Origin: Setoptus koraiensis
Taxonomy: Eukaryota > Arthropoda
Assembly: GCA_048013815.1 (NCBI GenBank)
Contig: CM106586.1
Coordinates: 9,238,001 to 9,302,000 of the forward strand
DNA length: 64,000 nt
Direction of reading: 5' to 3'
The notes below the pieces were generated by a model. It worked only from the letters and a program-made list of their open reading frames with translations, was not told the origin of the DNA and ran no database searches. The translations under genes were made by a program, and so were the position numbers. Below, in pieces: positions 9,278 through 24,979 of this stretch; the first letter of the stretch is position 1, and the number at the start of each line of letters is the position of its first letter.

Positions 9278-11895
9278 ATGGCTGATGAAAACCCCAGTGT
9301 CAAACCACTCGCGTCTGAAAGCTTTTTTCATCATGGTGAACGAAGCAGCAAGAAAGATGATCATTTATTGTTGATGAGGTTTAAGTTATTTTGTATCTAT
9401 GTATTTTTTATATTTACAACAATTGAACCTCGTACAGTAGGCGCAATCCACGCTGTAGATATCAAAGTTCCTTCTTATTTTAGAGAGCCGGATGGGAAGA
9501 TTATGGACCCTAAGGATTACTTTGATTTTGATTTCTTGTATTTGCCTAACAAAACCTACTCAGAGAGCCAGACTATAGAAACTCATTCATATAATCTCAT
9601 CAAGGCATTTGATTATGCAAATTTGTATCGCACAGATCATTGGAATTATAGCAACAGGGAAGAAATGAGGTTATCATCGCAGCCTGTCGCTAATCAAGAG
9701 AGTTGTGGCAAACAATTGGATTGGGTATTGCATCAGATAAATGATACAAACAATATTTTCGGATATGGCCTAGCTGCTAGATATTTGTCCAAATATCTAG
9801 ACTCATTTGGGCGTCCAGAACCAAGCACATCGCTCGGTAATCAATATTGGTTTGGCTCTTATTCTGTCTGCCTCAACACTAGATTGCGTATCACCACAAA
9901 CAGTTCTGATAATGTCTCCGAAGAGACGCTGAAAACTAGGTATTGTGTTGGTAAAGTGCGGGCCCATTCTTGGCCTCAAGACAACTATGTGCCTACAATT
10001 TCATACAAGGTTGGATTGTGTTTGCCAGAAACCTGTGATTCAACATCAATCAAGTTATACAAGAGCTCGATTGAGACAATTATGAAATTCAATTTTGCTA
10101 ACTTCCAAAAAGATAGGTATTATCTTCATGACATGTATTGCCTGCCGGATGAGCGAAGCCCAATTAGACGGCGAAGTTGGGCTAGTCATGTATATGTGTC
10201 ATTGTGTTTAGGGTGGTTAAGTCTAGTTTTACTGGCTTCGTTCATTTACAAGCGTCATACACAAACTAGATCCAGTGAATTTTGTCAGATTCAAGACAAC
10301 AAATTGAACATGCTAAATGATACAGAGGACACAAATCAATTATCTGCCATGAGGAATAGAAGCCTTGTCGAAGTGAGCACCGGTATGGCGATTGTAAAAT
10401 CTTTCAGTGTCTCTGAGAATCTAAAGGAGTTCTTTTCAACGCCACAATCATTAGATAATAGAATCAATTTAAACAGTTTAGATTTGATTAAGGTATTGTG
10501 CACAATGTTGATTGTTTGGGGTCATATTGTATTTATTTACATGCAGCGTATAGTGGTGGTCGAAGAGGTAGTAACAATTTCAAATGATTGGTATCTGCGC
10601 ATTCTGTTGGCATTTTTCAACTTAGTTGACTCATTCTTTGTGATGGCTGGATTTCTCATTAGTTATTTCCTATTCAAGAGATTTAGCAAGAAACAACTGG
10701 CCAAATTGCAAATATGGTTCCTGTTTATAATAATGAGACTTGTTCGACTGACACCCGTTTACCTAGTTGTTTGGTGGTTCATTAAAACAACAGTCGTATA
10801 TCTGGGATCTGGCCCTACGTGGGATTACGGCACGGATGAACTGTCGCCAAGGGGTTTGTGTATCCGCGATCATTGGTGGAAGTCCATTCTGTATCTAGGT
10901 AACTATGACAGCATACAACCCTATTGCATATTGCCGGCATGGTCAATAATAGTGGACGCCCAGTATTCTCTGCTAGTTCCGCCCGTGGTTTGTATCATCT
11001 CAAGGTAATTAATGGTCAATAAAAACATGTTCCACTCAACAATGAACACCAACCTGTTTTAAGCTGCATGAAACTAACCGTTGCAAACTAACCATATCAC
11101 CATCTCACCATAAGGAACAAAACTTTGGGTTATGTCATTCTGGTGATCGCAGCGTTTGTGTCAACTATAAACATGACTTGGCAACTTGTGACACAGAATT
11201 CTGTCAAAACAGACGATATGGCCAAAGTTAGACTACACGTCTATCCGATGATATCTAGATTCTCCGCTGATTTTTACAATTCTATGTGGAATCGCCTAGG
11301 ACCCCTGGCGATCGGTATGATGGGAGGCCATATGTTGTATGAATACGATGTGGGCAAAATCAAGAAATGGCCTTTCTGGCTCAGGGGCAAAATATTTAAG
11401 ATTGTATTGTATTTGCATTTAATCATCATTTTACTGCCAACAATAAGCAGCTATTTTGACAGGCAAGATTCTAGTACAAAGTCAAACAAGATGATATTTG
11501 TGTTGTGCAACACAACAATCAAGCCAATTTGGTCACTCATAAATGCAATTATATTGATGAGGATGGTAACCACGAACTCAAACAGAATTTCAATTTTCTT
11601 GAGAATACTTAATCATAATTTTTGGCACATACTTGCAAAACTAACCTACTCATTATATCTTGTTCATTATGAGCTAATTTTGTACAATCAGACCATACAC
11701 AAAGAGGGAATGCGACAACCTGCTTGGCTCTATCTTTCTAAAGAGTTTTTATACATTCTCTTTTGCTCAATGTTACTATCATTCTTCATATACATTTTAT
11801 TTGAAGCGCCCATCTATCAACTCATCAAAATTGTACAATCGTCGGTATTGTCTGGCAAAAAGTTGAAAAATATAAAATCACCGACTGCAATATAA
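9278..11895 (+). CDS. NRF-6-like acyltransferase-3 family membrane protein
   Basis: CDS join(9278..11004, 11115..11895), 835 residues. The intron is 110 bp, GT-AG, and joins SR to NKTLGYV. A hydrophobic segment at about 33-55 (FKLFCIYVFFIFTT) is a signal sequence; Met33 could be an alternative start. A Cys-rich NRF domain follows (about 145-280: SCGKQLDWVL, FGSYSVCL, GLCLPETCDS). Next come a membrane helix near 300-320 and an acyltransferase-3 domain with about ten helices (about 395-800), opening with LNSLDLIKVLCTMLIVWGHI. The family is named for C. elegans nrf-6 (nose resistant to fluoxetine) and is linked to lipid transport or acyl transfer. It is expanded in many arthropods. A broken piece of a second copy lies at 7281-7339. 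Confidence 0.93.
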
Positions 11896-12376
11896 ATTGT
11901 CATCAATGGCAATTGTCTCTAACAGTTGCCATGATTCTACGTCACAATTAACTTATCGAGCACGCGTCCGGTTCAATTCCATTATCACTTGTACATTATT
12001 AGATTGTATCAGTTGATTATTTGACAGGCGTTCATAATCAGATTGATGATGTAGGCATTCGCAATCGAGATGTGATCTGTGGTGAAGATTATATGATTGA
12101 TTATTCGGATTGATGCGCCAAAGCGATAACTTGTGCGATCATAATGATGTCTAACCAAGATTGATCTCGAACACAAATCTATTTCATATAAATTTAGCTG
12201 GCATATAATAGTAAATGGCATCTGAACGACGACAAGTTGTTCACTGAATTTTCGTTGCATTTATAATCGTTAAAACAATCGTGCCATTAAAACAATAGGA
12301 ACCTGAGGGAAAGTAATTGTGAATAACAGTTGTCTTCAGTATACTCTGTTATTATAATTATAATTGTGTTATAGTG
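11896..12376. other. Intergenic gap before prolylcarboxypeptidase
   Basis: 481 bp with no supported gene. It is AT-rich and probably holds the 3' UTR of the NRF-6-like gene and the promoter of the next gene. Confidence 0.5.
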
Positions 12377-14083
12377 ATGACAATAGCGAAGTCAAGTTCT
12401 GCTACTAGTATGTTACATTCGGGTCTACTCTGGGCGATTTTGCTCTATTGCCTTCATCAATCAAGCAATGCTCTGAGCTTCAATATCAGCTACAAGACTG
12501 GATGGTTCGAACAAAGGGTAAGCGAATGAAAACATTCTACTCTGACAGTTGCTTGTGTGTGCTCGATGGTAGTTGATTACATTCGGAGAAAAAGAAATCC
12601 TAGGTTAATGAAAGATCACCATCTCTAATTCTATATTACGCAGGTGGATCACTTCTCTTGGGCTAATCAAGACACTTATAAACAACGATACTTGTATAAT
12701 AATGATTCGTGGTGCGGAAAGAATTGTCCCATATTGTTTTATACCGGTAATGAGGGTGACATAGAGGTGTTCACAAACAATACCGGATTTATGTGGGAGA
12801 ATGCTGCCAAACTTAAGGCGATGCTCGTTTTTGCAGAGCACCGTTTCTATGGGCAATCCTTTCCCTACGATGTCGATCCAACTAAATTCAACAGAAATGA
12901 GACTGACAAGCTGGGATATTTGACCAGTGAGCAGGCTCTGGCTGACTATGCCCTTCTATTGGAGCATCTCAAGAATAAGGTATTCGAAGCAGGTCTTTCG
13001 CCTGTCATCGCTGTGGGCGGTAGTTACGGTGGCATGTTGGCCGCCTGGATGCGAATGAAGTATCCAAATATGATAGAAGGAGCTCTGGCGGGATCAGCGC
13101 CCATATTACAATTTCCCGGCGAATACAATTGCAACGATTTTAACAAGATTGTCACCAAAGACTTTGAAAATTATTCAAAAAATTGTCCAAAAAGTATCTC
13201 AAGATCGTGGAGCGCTATAAGAAGATTTGGCGAGACAGTTGAAGGACGTGCTAAGCTTTCACAAGCGTTCAAAACTTGTCATCCTGTTGAAGAGAGTCAA
13301 GTGGACAATATAATCGCTTGGCTCTATAGTATATGGGGCAATTTAGCTATGACTGATTATGGTAGCGCCTCTGATTTTCTGTCACCAAAACCGGCGTATC
13401 CAATCAAGCATGTTTGTGAATTCTTGAAAGACAATGTTGACGACGAATTCGAATTGTTGAAAGGGGTAGCTAGTGCCGCTGGGGTCTACGCAAACTATAC
13501 TGGCCTACTGGAATGTTTGAATTTAGATGAAGCTCTCGATGACCCTATGGATGTTATGTGGGACTTTCAGGCTTGTACAGAGATGGTGATGCCAATCTGT
13601 TCTGACGGTGTCCAAGACATGTTTGAAGAACAAAAATGGGACCTAGGCGAATATTCAAAACAATGCGAATTACAATGGGGTGTCAAACCAGATCCAAAAA
13701 GTATTATGGCCATCTATGGAGATAAAAATATGTCCGCCCATTCGAATATCATATTTAGTTCAGGCTCACGAGATCCCTGGTCTGCAGGCTGCCCTCAAGA
13801 ATCGTTGGAATCTAATTCGATATTCGCAATAAAAATCGAGGGCGTTTGTCACCATGAAGATCTCAGGTTTTCAGAGCCAAACGATCCTAGCCAACTCAAA
13901 GATGCCAGAGTCCAGGAGGTCAATCACATAACTGACTGGATCACTAAGTATTATGAGGGAGTTCGTCGTAAGATCAGCTTTTTCAAACATTCTTGGACCG
14001 ATTCATCAAATGAGAACACAAAATTACCTTCTGGTGTCAATCTTACCACTATGTTAAAAGGAGATAAAAGAAATGTGATTTAA
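12377..14083 (+). CDS. PRCP: Lysosomal Pro-X carboxypeptidase-like serine protease (S28)
   Basis: CDS join(12377..12517, 12644..14083), 526 residues. The intron is 126 bp, phase 0, and splits FEQR from VDHFSW, the family's start-of-domain motif. Met12 onward forms a signal peptide (LLWAILLYCLHQSSNA). The catalytic triad of family S28 is visible: Ser174 in GGSYGGMLAAW, Asp424 in SGSRDPWSAGC, and His450 (or 451) in VCHHEDLR. The spacing is close to human PRCP (179, 430, 455). Several NxT/S sites fit a glycosylated lumenal or secreted enzyme. The family cleaves C-terminal residues after proline; DPP7 is the close alternative. The gene converges on DYRK1A. Confidence 0.92.
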
Positions 14084-14328
14084 TTAACCGATTACGCAAT
14101 GTAATATACACCAAGTGTGAACAATTCAACACTTCCTGTGCAATCGCTCAAAGGTGCAATCATCCACCAAGTTGAGTTACTCATGAGCTGTTTGTATTGA
14201 TATAAAAGGCTTACGAAGAAAGAAGTCAGCTAAATTTTTAATGCTGAATATTTTTAATTAATTTCTATTATCAACAACCTAGATTAGTTATCTTGTGTAT
14301 ATTGCATTGCATATATTATGACTTGTAT

Positions 14329-20011
<5,683 letters not shown>

Positions 20012-20563
20012 ATGATTCTCAACGCATTTATACGATCTATATCCAGACAACAATCTTCAACTGTGCTTAGGAACTATATGCACACGGTTAGAGGCCCACA
20101 TCATATTTCCACAACAAGTCATCATTATAATGACAAAAGTGCCTTACTACTGAGACACTCAAGGATGAGCCATAACCCAGCCAACAAGGATAATTCAGAC
20201 TTAGAGATCAAAGTTAAACCACCACTCACCGTCAGAGATGTAATTAAGAAGGCCACAAAAGAATATGGACCCGTTTTCTTAGTAGTTCACATAAGTGTTT
20301 CCCTGATGTCGGTGGGATTTTTCTATAGTATCGTTAATTATACGGTAGATCCAATCGAATATTTGCCAATTGTCCTTAGAGAAAAACTTAGTGAGAAATT
20401 AATGTCGGCTACGAATGAAGGAGGAACCATGGTTATAGCTTATGCATTACACAAAATTATGTTCCCCGTGAGATTGGCCATATCGTTGGGTATAACACCC
20501 TATTTGTCGAAGAGGATCTTCCAAATGAAATTTTTCAAGAGCAGAAAAAATGGCAAAGCATGA
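20012..20563 (+). CDS. FAM210 (DUF1279) mitochondrial protein
   Basis: 183 residues, single exon, ATG at 20012. A basic, Ser/His-rich N terminus without acids for the first 40 residues looks like a mitochondrial presequence. The DUF1279 domain covers about 75-165 (ATKEYGPVFLVVHISVSLMS, then YALHKIMFPVRLAISL), with one clear membrane helix. A basic tail ends KFFKSRKNGKA, as in FAM210A/B. The family sits in the inner mitochondrial membrane and is linked to mitochondrial translation (A) or iron and haem metabolism (B). The sequence does not tell which paralogue this is. AATAAA at 20597 is a probable poly(A) signal. Confidence 0.88.
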   Translation: MILNAFIRSISRQQSSTVLRNYMHTVRGPHHISTTSHHYNDKSALLLRHSRMSHNPANKDNSDLEIKVKPPLTVRDVIKKATKEYGPVFLVVHISVSLMSVGFFYSIVNYTVDPIEYLPIVLREKLSEKLMSATNEGGTMVIAYALHKIMFPVRLAISLGITPYLSKRIFQMKFFKSRKNGKA

Positions 20564-20596
20564 AAGTAGAGATCGTTACACAATATAAATAACAAT

Positions 20597-20602
20597 AATA
20601 AA
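20597..20602 (+). terminator. Poly(A) signal of FAM210
   Basis: AATAAA 34 bases after the stop codon. Confidence 0.55.
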
Positions 20603-20934
20603 TAAGTTCAGCGTAGGTTGTGAGCAATATTTTCATTTGAACAAATTGATTTTGAGAGCCAACATTGTCAGCAGATATTAGATCGTCATTAGATCAGAGT
20701 GCATTACTAGTGTGTACTTCATACACAAGCCTGTTGCAAGTTATGCTGTTATGACTTGAGAGAAGTTATATCACGGGCCTCGTGATTCATCAATCTACTG
20801 TGCTCGTCTTCTTTTGTATCTATTCGTACCTGTTTGGACTATAGTATTGCATCAGCTACCCTGAATATAATAGTTTTGTTACTTTAGCTATCTTATTAAA
20901 TCACGATCAATGCCATGCAATATTGGGCAGCATT

Positions 20935-21630
20935 ATGCTCGACGAAGTTACATCCGATGAAAGTATACAAGATATAGAATCTTATGACGATGAAATACTT
21001 ATAACAGTACTTGTCGTAGCAGGCGTTGGATTGATAGTTGCAATAATATACTTTAAATGTCATATAGAAATTCCTGACGATAAAGACTCTCATAAAACAA
21101 GCAAAGCCCGTACCAAAATCCACACACCTGCCAATAATGATATGGATAAAGCTCTGATTAAGCCCTTCTTACCGATTCAGAAAGCATTGGCGAAGGTAGC
21201 TTCCCAGGAACGATTGGCGAAGGTAGCAACGCAGGAACGATTGCCGAAAGTACCAACGCAAGAACGATTGTCTATCGCCGAACGGAATCAGAATCAGAAC
21301 CAGAAACAACTGCATCCACTCAATCTCCCTTCAATGGAATCAAAGTCAAAGTCATCTACGTCTGGACAAGATTTTTATGCTAAGTCTGGCTCTACGATGT
21401 CAAGCAAACAATCTTCGTCTGGAGTGGGATCAATTATGGCCTCATCCATTGTCAAGCCACTAAGTGTTCGAGCTAGCGCCACTCAAGAGATCTTGATATT
21501 GCCTGAATCCGATAAATCAACTATTTCAGATCGTATTAAAAAGAGTCTGCCACAACAGTCGTTACCTGCAAAAAAAGCCCCTCCTATTAAAGTTGAAATG
21601 AGTCAGCTTATAAAGATGATCAAAGAGTGA
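20935..21630 (+). CDS. Orphan single-pass membrane protein with 9-residue repeats
   Basis: 231 residues from the ATG at 20935. A short acidic N terminus (about 1-24) is followed by one strong membrane helix (about 25-44, ILITVLVVAGVGLIVAIIYF) and a long polar tail. The tail carries three tandem nine-residue repeats of the form L-KV--QER at about 85-111, encoded by three exact 27-bp units (21187-21267). It then has a Ser/Lys-rich, probably disordered region and a short helical C terminus (MSQLIKMIKE). No signal peptide precedes the helix. I recognise no family. An intact frame of this length and the clean helix support a real gene. Its 3' end converges on SCAR/WAVE with about 117 bp between stops. 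Confidence 0.65.
   Translation: MLDEVTSDESIQDIESYDDEILITVLVVAGVGLIVAIIYFKCHIEIPDDKDSHKTSKARTKIHTPANNDMDKALIKPFLPIQKALAKVASQERLAKVATQERLPKVPTQERLSIAERNQNQNQKQLHPLNLPSMESKSKSSTSGQDFYAKSGSTMSSKQSSSGVGSIMASSIVKPLSVRASATQEILILPESDKSTISDRIKKSLPQQSLPAKKAPPIKVEMSQLIKMIKE
21187..21267 (+). repeat. Three 27-bp tandem units inside the orphan membrane-protein gene
   Basis: The units are 21187-21213, 21214-21240 and 21241-21267. They keep the reading frame and differ by a handful of bases. Confidence 0.85.
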
Positions 21631-21747
21631 ACATTCAAATAGCATCACAGCAACGAGTTTACACTTCTTGTTATTATTCATAGCTTATTATTACTACATA
21701 TGTACAAAAATTTTTAGTAATACCATTAGATACTTTCGATCGCGATT

Positions 21748-23541
21748 CTAGCACTCGCTTTCATCATCCCAATCATTATTTTCATCGTCATCCTCACCTC
21801 CCTCATCAGAGTCGCTCACTTGCATAGCTACTCTTCTCGCTAATATAGAGGCAACGTCATTTGCCATAGTTTTATTTTCCGCTTCCTTTTGCTTAGAATC
21901 TTCTACTTTCCTTAGGACTATACCTTTCTTGATTGCAGCGAGCAAATCATCGCGAGGATCTGAGCTTGTAGATTGGACAGGCTGAGTTTTCCTTAATTGT
22001 TGTTGTTTCAATTGCAGTTGTTGCGCCGTGACAGTTGGTTGCATCAGCGGAGGAGGAGGCGGCGGCAAAGACGGAGCGTGCTGATTTGAATTAGTTTTTA
22101 CAGCTTGAAATTGGTTAGTTGCTGAATTATTAGAATTCTGCACGGGTGTTGTATCATTAGTGAATTGTTGTTGGCCGTTCGTGGAATTTTGATCCTTCCT
22201 AACATCATTAGATCCGTGCATCTTATTTTGTGACCATTCATTATTATTTGTTGGCGTTGGTTGAGGGTTAACCGACAGTTGCTGGAGATCTAGCTCCGGA
22301 AATGGGAGAGCGGGAGGCGGGGGCGGTTGCGTTGGGGGAGGCGGCGGCTGAGGAGGTGCTTGAGATGACTGAATAGTGAAACCATTGCTTGGCGCTTTTG
22401 ATTGAGAATAGTAATTGTTGACCACAGGTTGATGCTGGCTGGGCACCGTTGTCGAATTAGTAGTGATTTGTTGTTGATAGACAGAGCTTTGTTGCTGAGC
22501 GATCGATTGCATATGTGTTTGTTGTGGTTGTTGTTGATTCCGGTGTTGTGATTGTTGTTGATGTTGCTGGTGTTGTTGTGTTTGTTGTTGTTGCAGCTGT
22601 TGTTGTTGTAATTGCTGCTGCATCTGCTGTTGTTGTTGCTGATGCTGCAACTGCAATTGTTGTTGCTGGTGGTGCTGTTGCAGTTGCTGCTGTTGCAATG
22701 GTTGTTGTTGCATTTGATGTTGCAGTTGTTGCTGCAGATGTTGCTGCAGTTGTTGTTGCGGTTGTTGGTGATTGTGAGGCTGCTGCTGCTCTTGTTGTGA
22801 GGGCTGGGGAACTTGGCCATGCTGATTATTTCTCTTTAGTTGTTGTCTCTGTTGATGCCTTTGAATATTTTGTTGCTGTTGCCTTAATTGTAGTAATTGT
22901 TGTTGTTGGACTTGTTGTTGTTGTTGTTGGGCCAACATTGTTTCCTTGAGCATTTCTTTTTTCCACAATTCAAAGAAATAATTGGGGTCTGTGTAGAATT
23001 TAATACCAGATTTACCATCTTCTCTAAGCGGGTCTAATTTTTCAAATGGTGGAGGTTTATCACACATGTGATACAAGTCCGTAATAGATGTGGGAACACT
23101 TTGGCGAGTCAATACTTGTTGGTCGCAAGCCATATTAGAGGAGAATATCTCGCGTTGATCAGTTGCGTCCCGCAAGGTTATGGGCGCGTCATTAGGCTGA
23201 TCTAATTTGGTGGCCTTCATCATAAGCCTATCCATTCGTTGTTGCAACGCTACCGTCCTTGACATAATAATGGAGGCTTCATCGAAAACGCCACTTAATA
23301 GATCTTCAGCTTGTCTAGATAATGTAGATAATTGTCTAATGAGATTTGCCAAACTGCCATTTGTGACGCATTCTAGTTCATTGGTTATTTTTATATTGGC
23401 TGCAACGGCCGCCGCTGCCGCCACCCCCTGGCCAGTGGCAACAGCGGCGGGTTTTATCAGGGGCCTGGTGTCTTTTGGGGGTAGTGGTAGTGTCGATCGG
23501 GACACATACACCGGCTCTATAACTCGTTGTTCTAGTGGCAT
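21748..23541 (-). CDS. WASF: SCAR/WAVE actin nucleation-promoting factor
   Basis: 597 residues in one exon. The start is the ATG at 23541 (MPLEQRVIEPVYVSRSTLP), matching the WAVE N terminus; the frame is open upstream without an ATG. The SCAR homology domain covers about 1-180 (ELECVTNGSLANLIRQLSTL, CDKPPPFEKLDPLREDGKSG, FYTDPNYFFELW). A very long Gln-rich region spans about 198-375, followed by proline-rich tracts (400-510). The WH2 helix DDLLAAIKKGIVLRKVE is near 530, and the central-acidic end ANDVASILARRVAMQVSDSD lies at about 558-597 with a Trp in the acidic tail. In the family it sits in the Rac-regulated WAVE complex and activates Arp2/3. The polyglutamine expansion is the odd feature. 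Confidence 0.96.
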   Translation of the reverse strand: MPLEQRVIEPVYVSRSTLPLPPKDTRPLIKPAAVATGQGVAAAAAVAANIKITNELECVTNGSLANLIRQLSTLSRQAEDLLSGVFDEASIIMSRTVALQQRMDRLMMKATKLDQPNDAPITLRDATDQREIFSSNMACDQQVLTRQSVPTSITDLYHMCDKPPPFEKLDPLREDGKSGIKFYTDPNYFFELWKKEMLKETMLAQQQQQQVQQQQLLQLRQQQQNIQRHQQRQQLKRNNQHGQVPQPSQQEQQQPHNHQQPQQQLQQHLQQQLQHQMQQQPLQQQQLQQHHQQQQLQLQHQQQQQQMQQQLQQQQLQQQQTQQHQQHQQQSQHRNQQQPQQTHMQSIAQQQSSVYQQQITTNSTTVPSQHQPVVNNYYSQSKAPSNGFTIQSSQAPPQPPPPPTQPPPPPALPFPELDLQQLSVNPQPTPTNNNEWSQNKMHGSNDVRKDQNSTNGQQQFTNDTTPVQNSNNSATNQFQAVKTNSNQHAPSLPPPPPPLMQPTVTAQQLQLKQQQLRKTQPVQSTSSDPRDDLLAAIKKGIVLRKVEDSKQKEAENKTMANDVASILARRVAMQVSDSDEGGEDDDENNDWDDESEC

Positions 23542-24231
23542 TATATTATTGTTTTCCTCGTGAGCAATGTGATCTTTATGTATACTATGTGCGTATGTGT
23601 ATGTTAGCAGATACAATAATGGATAAATTTAGATTTATTTATATATATATAAAATGACTATCTCTAATAATATGTTCCTTCAAAGTGTAAAATAATTCAT
23701 TGATAAATAGCTGGTGGCTTTGCCGGATGCATTTTACAGGCAACCTCAACTGATTTATACATGTAATATAATATATTGGATATATTTTCATTGATCAGCA
23801 GTGAAGGGGGTGTTTTAAATGTGTAGTATATCCAGAAATAATTCAAGTACATGTAAGATGAGAACAGAGATTGGGCAGAAAAATAGTGGACTGTTCTGTT
23901 CCAGGAACAGCCAAACATGATTCACGATTGTGCTGCCTCACTTTACCACTGTGCCGCACAGTCAGTGTGCAGATATTTACTATGTATACACTTATGTGAG
24001 TGTGCACATCAACTGATAATATAGTGCATAGAACATGGCTGTCTACCACATGTAGTGCAACTTATTCGCATCTATGCAATACATGATGATCTGCTCTGAG
24101 GCTGCCCCAACACATGGTTCCCGGACCTCAATATATACAATCATTGCTCCATATAACAAGTTGATTAGCGGATCCTAAGACACTTTGCTACATCAATACT
24201 ACAACGAACGCAACGTCTGGCGAACAACACA
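23542..24231. other. Divergent gap between SCAR/WAVE and MRPS34
   Basis: 690 bp between two divergent start codons. It is AT-rich, with TATATATATATA near 23640, and has no supported gene. Both promoters should lie here. Confidence 0.45.
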
Positions 24232-24876
24232 ATGTCTAAGACTCTCTACTACGGGAGGAAAACCAAATTTGTTGGCAAGACCCTGTTTGAGATTCTAGCC
24301 AATCTAAGAAATTTTGGAATTGGTAGGGTCGTCTACAAGCACACCGAACTACAAATGCACCCAAACTCATATTATATCGTACGCGATGTCGAGCCTGTGA
24401 TGGATGATAAATTAGAACTAGGTGTTGTTCACGCCGAGAAAATATTCAAAGGTGCCAGAGCCTCCAGTCTAGTAACTATCGATGAGGAAACCTGGCACAC
24501 TGACTGGCGATTAGTTTTGAAGGAAGATGAACACCTATTCAAAGTGCCTGAGGAAAACTTAGTCGACGTCTCTCATCCGTCTAAGGTGGAGGTTCTCCCT
24601 CGATGGATGGATATGCCTCCTTTAATGGAAATTTTCTTACGCAGAAAATTCAAGGACAAAAAACTCCAGTCTGATTCAATCAGAGGCATGAATTCTGATC
24701 AGCCCCTAAAGATAAGACTTAGGTATCTTGCAGAGGTTCGCGATCAATTACCACATCTTCACAAACGAGTAGCCGAGGAGGGCGAAACACCCAGCTTCAT
24801 GTCAAAAACAACAATCGGTCTGCTACCACCTGAATTTAGACCTGATCCCAGCCAGACGGACCAAAAGAGGGCTTGA
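24232..24876 (+). CDS. MRPS34: Mitochondrial ribosomal protein mS34
   Basis: 214 residues, single exon, ATG at 24232. Family marks are LFEILANLRNFGIGRVVYKH in the first quarter (vertebrate FGLGRLV), a helix-rich middle with HAEKIFKG, and TWHTDWRLVLKEDEHLF, which matches the conserved DWRLV-K-E segment. The N terminus is basic but no strong presequence is visible. mS34 is a metazoan-specific subunit of the small mitochondrial ribosomal subunit needed for its stability. The gene converges on the ceramide synthase, with 103 bp between coding ends. Confidence 0.85.
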   Translation: MSKTLYYGRKTKFVGKTLFEILANLRNFGIGRVVYKHTELQMHPNSYYIVRDVEPVMDDKLELGVVHAEKIFKGARASSLVTIDEETWHTDWRLVLKEDEHLFKVPEENLVDVSHPSKVEVLPRWMDMPPLMEIFLRRKFKDKKLQSDSIRGMNSDQPLKIRLRYLAEVRDQLPHLHKRVAEEGETPSFMSKTTIGLLPPEFRPDPSQTDQKRA

Positions 24877-24918
24877 TTTCTGCATAGACCAAGAACTTGT
24901 CAACATTAAGTAAGTGTG

Positions 24919-24924
24919 AATAAA
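24919..24924 (+). terminator. Poly(A) signal of MRPS34
   Basis: AATAAA 43 bases after the stop codon. Confidence 0.55.
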
Positions 24925-24979
24925 TATATATGTATACAAAGATATGTCTTTTAATTTTAGGGGTTTTCTCCAAAAAAAA

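Noticed and set aside
22290-22949. Frames inside the Gln-rich part of SCAR/WAVE on both strands
   Set aside because: They arise from the CAA/CAG repeats in alternative frames (runs of Asn, Val or Leu) and have no independent support.
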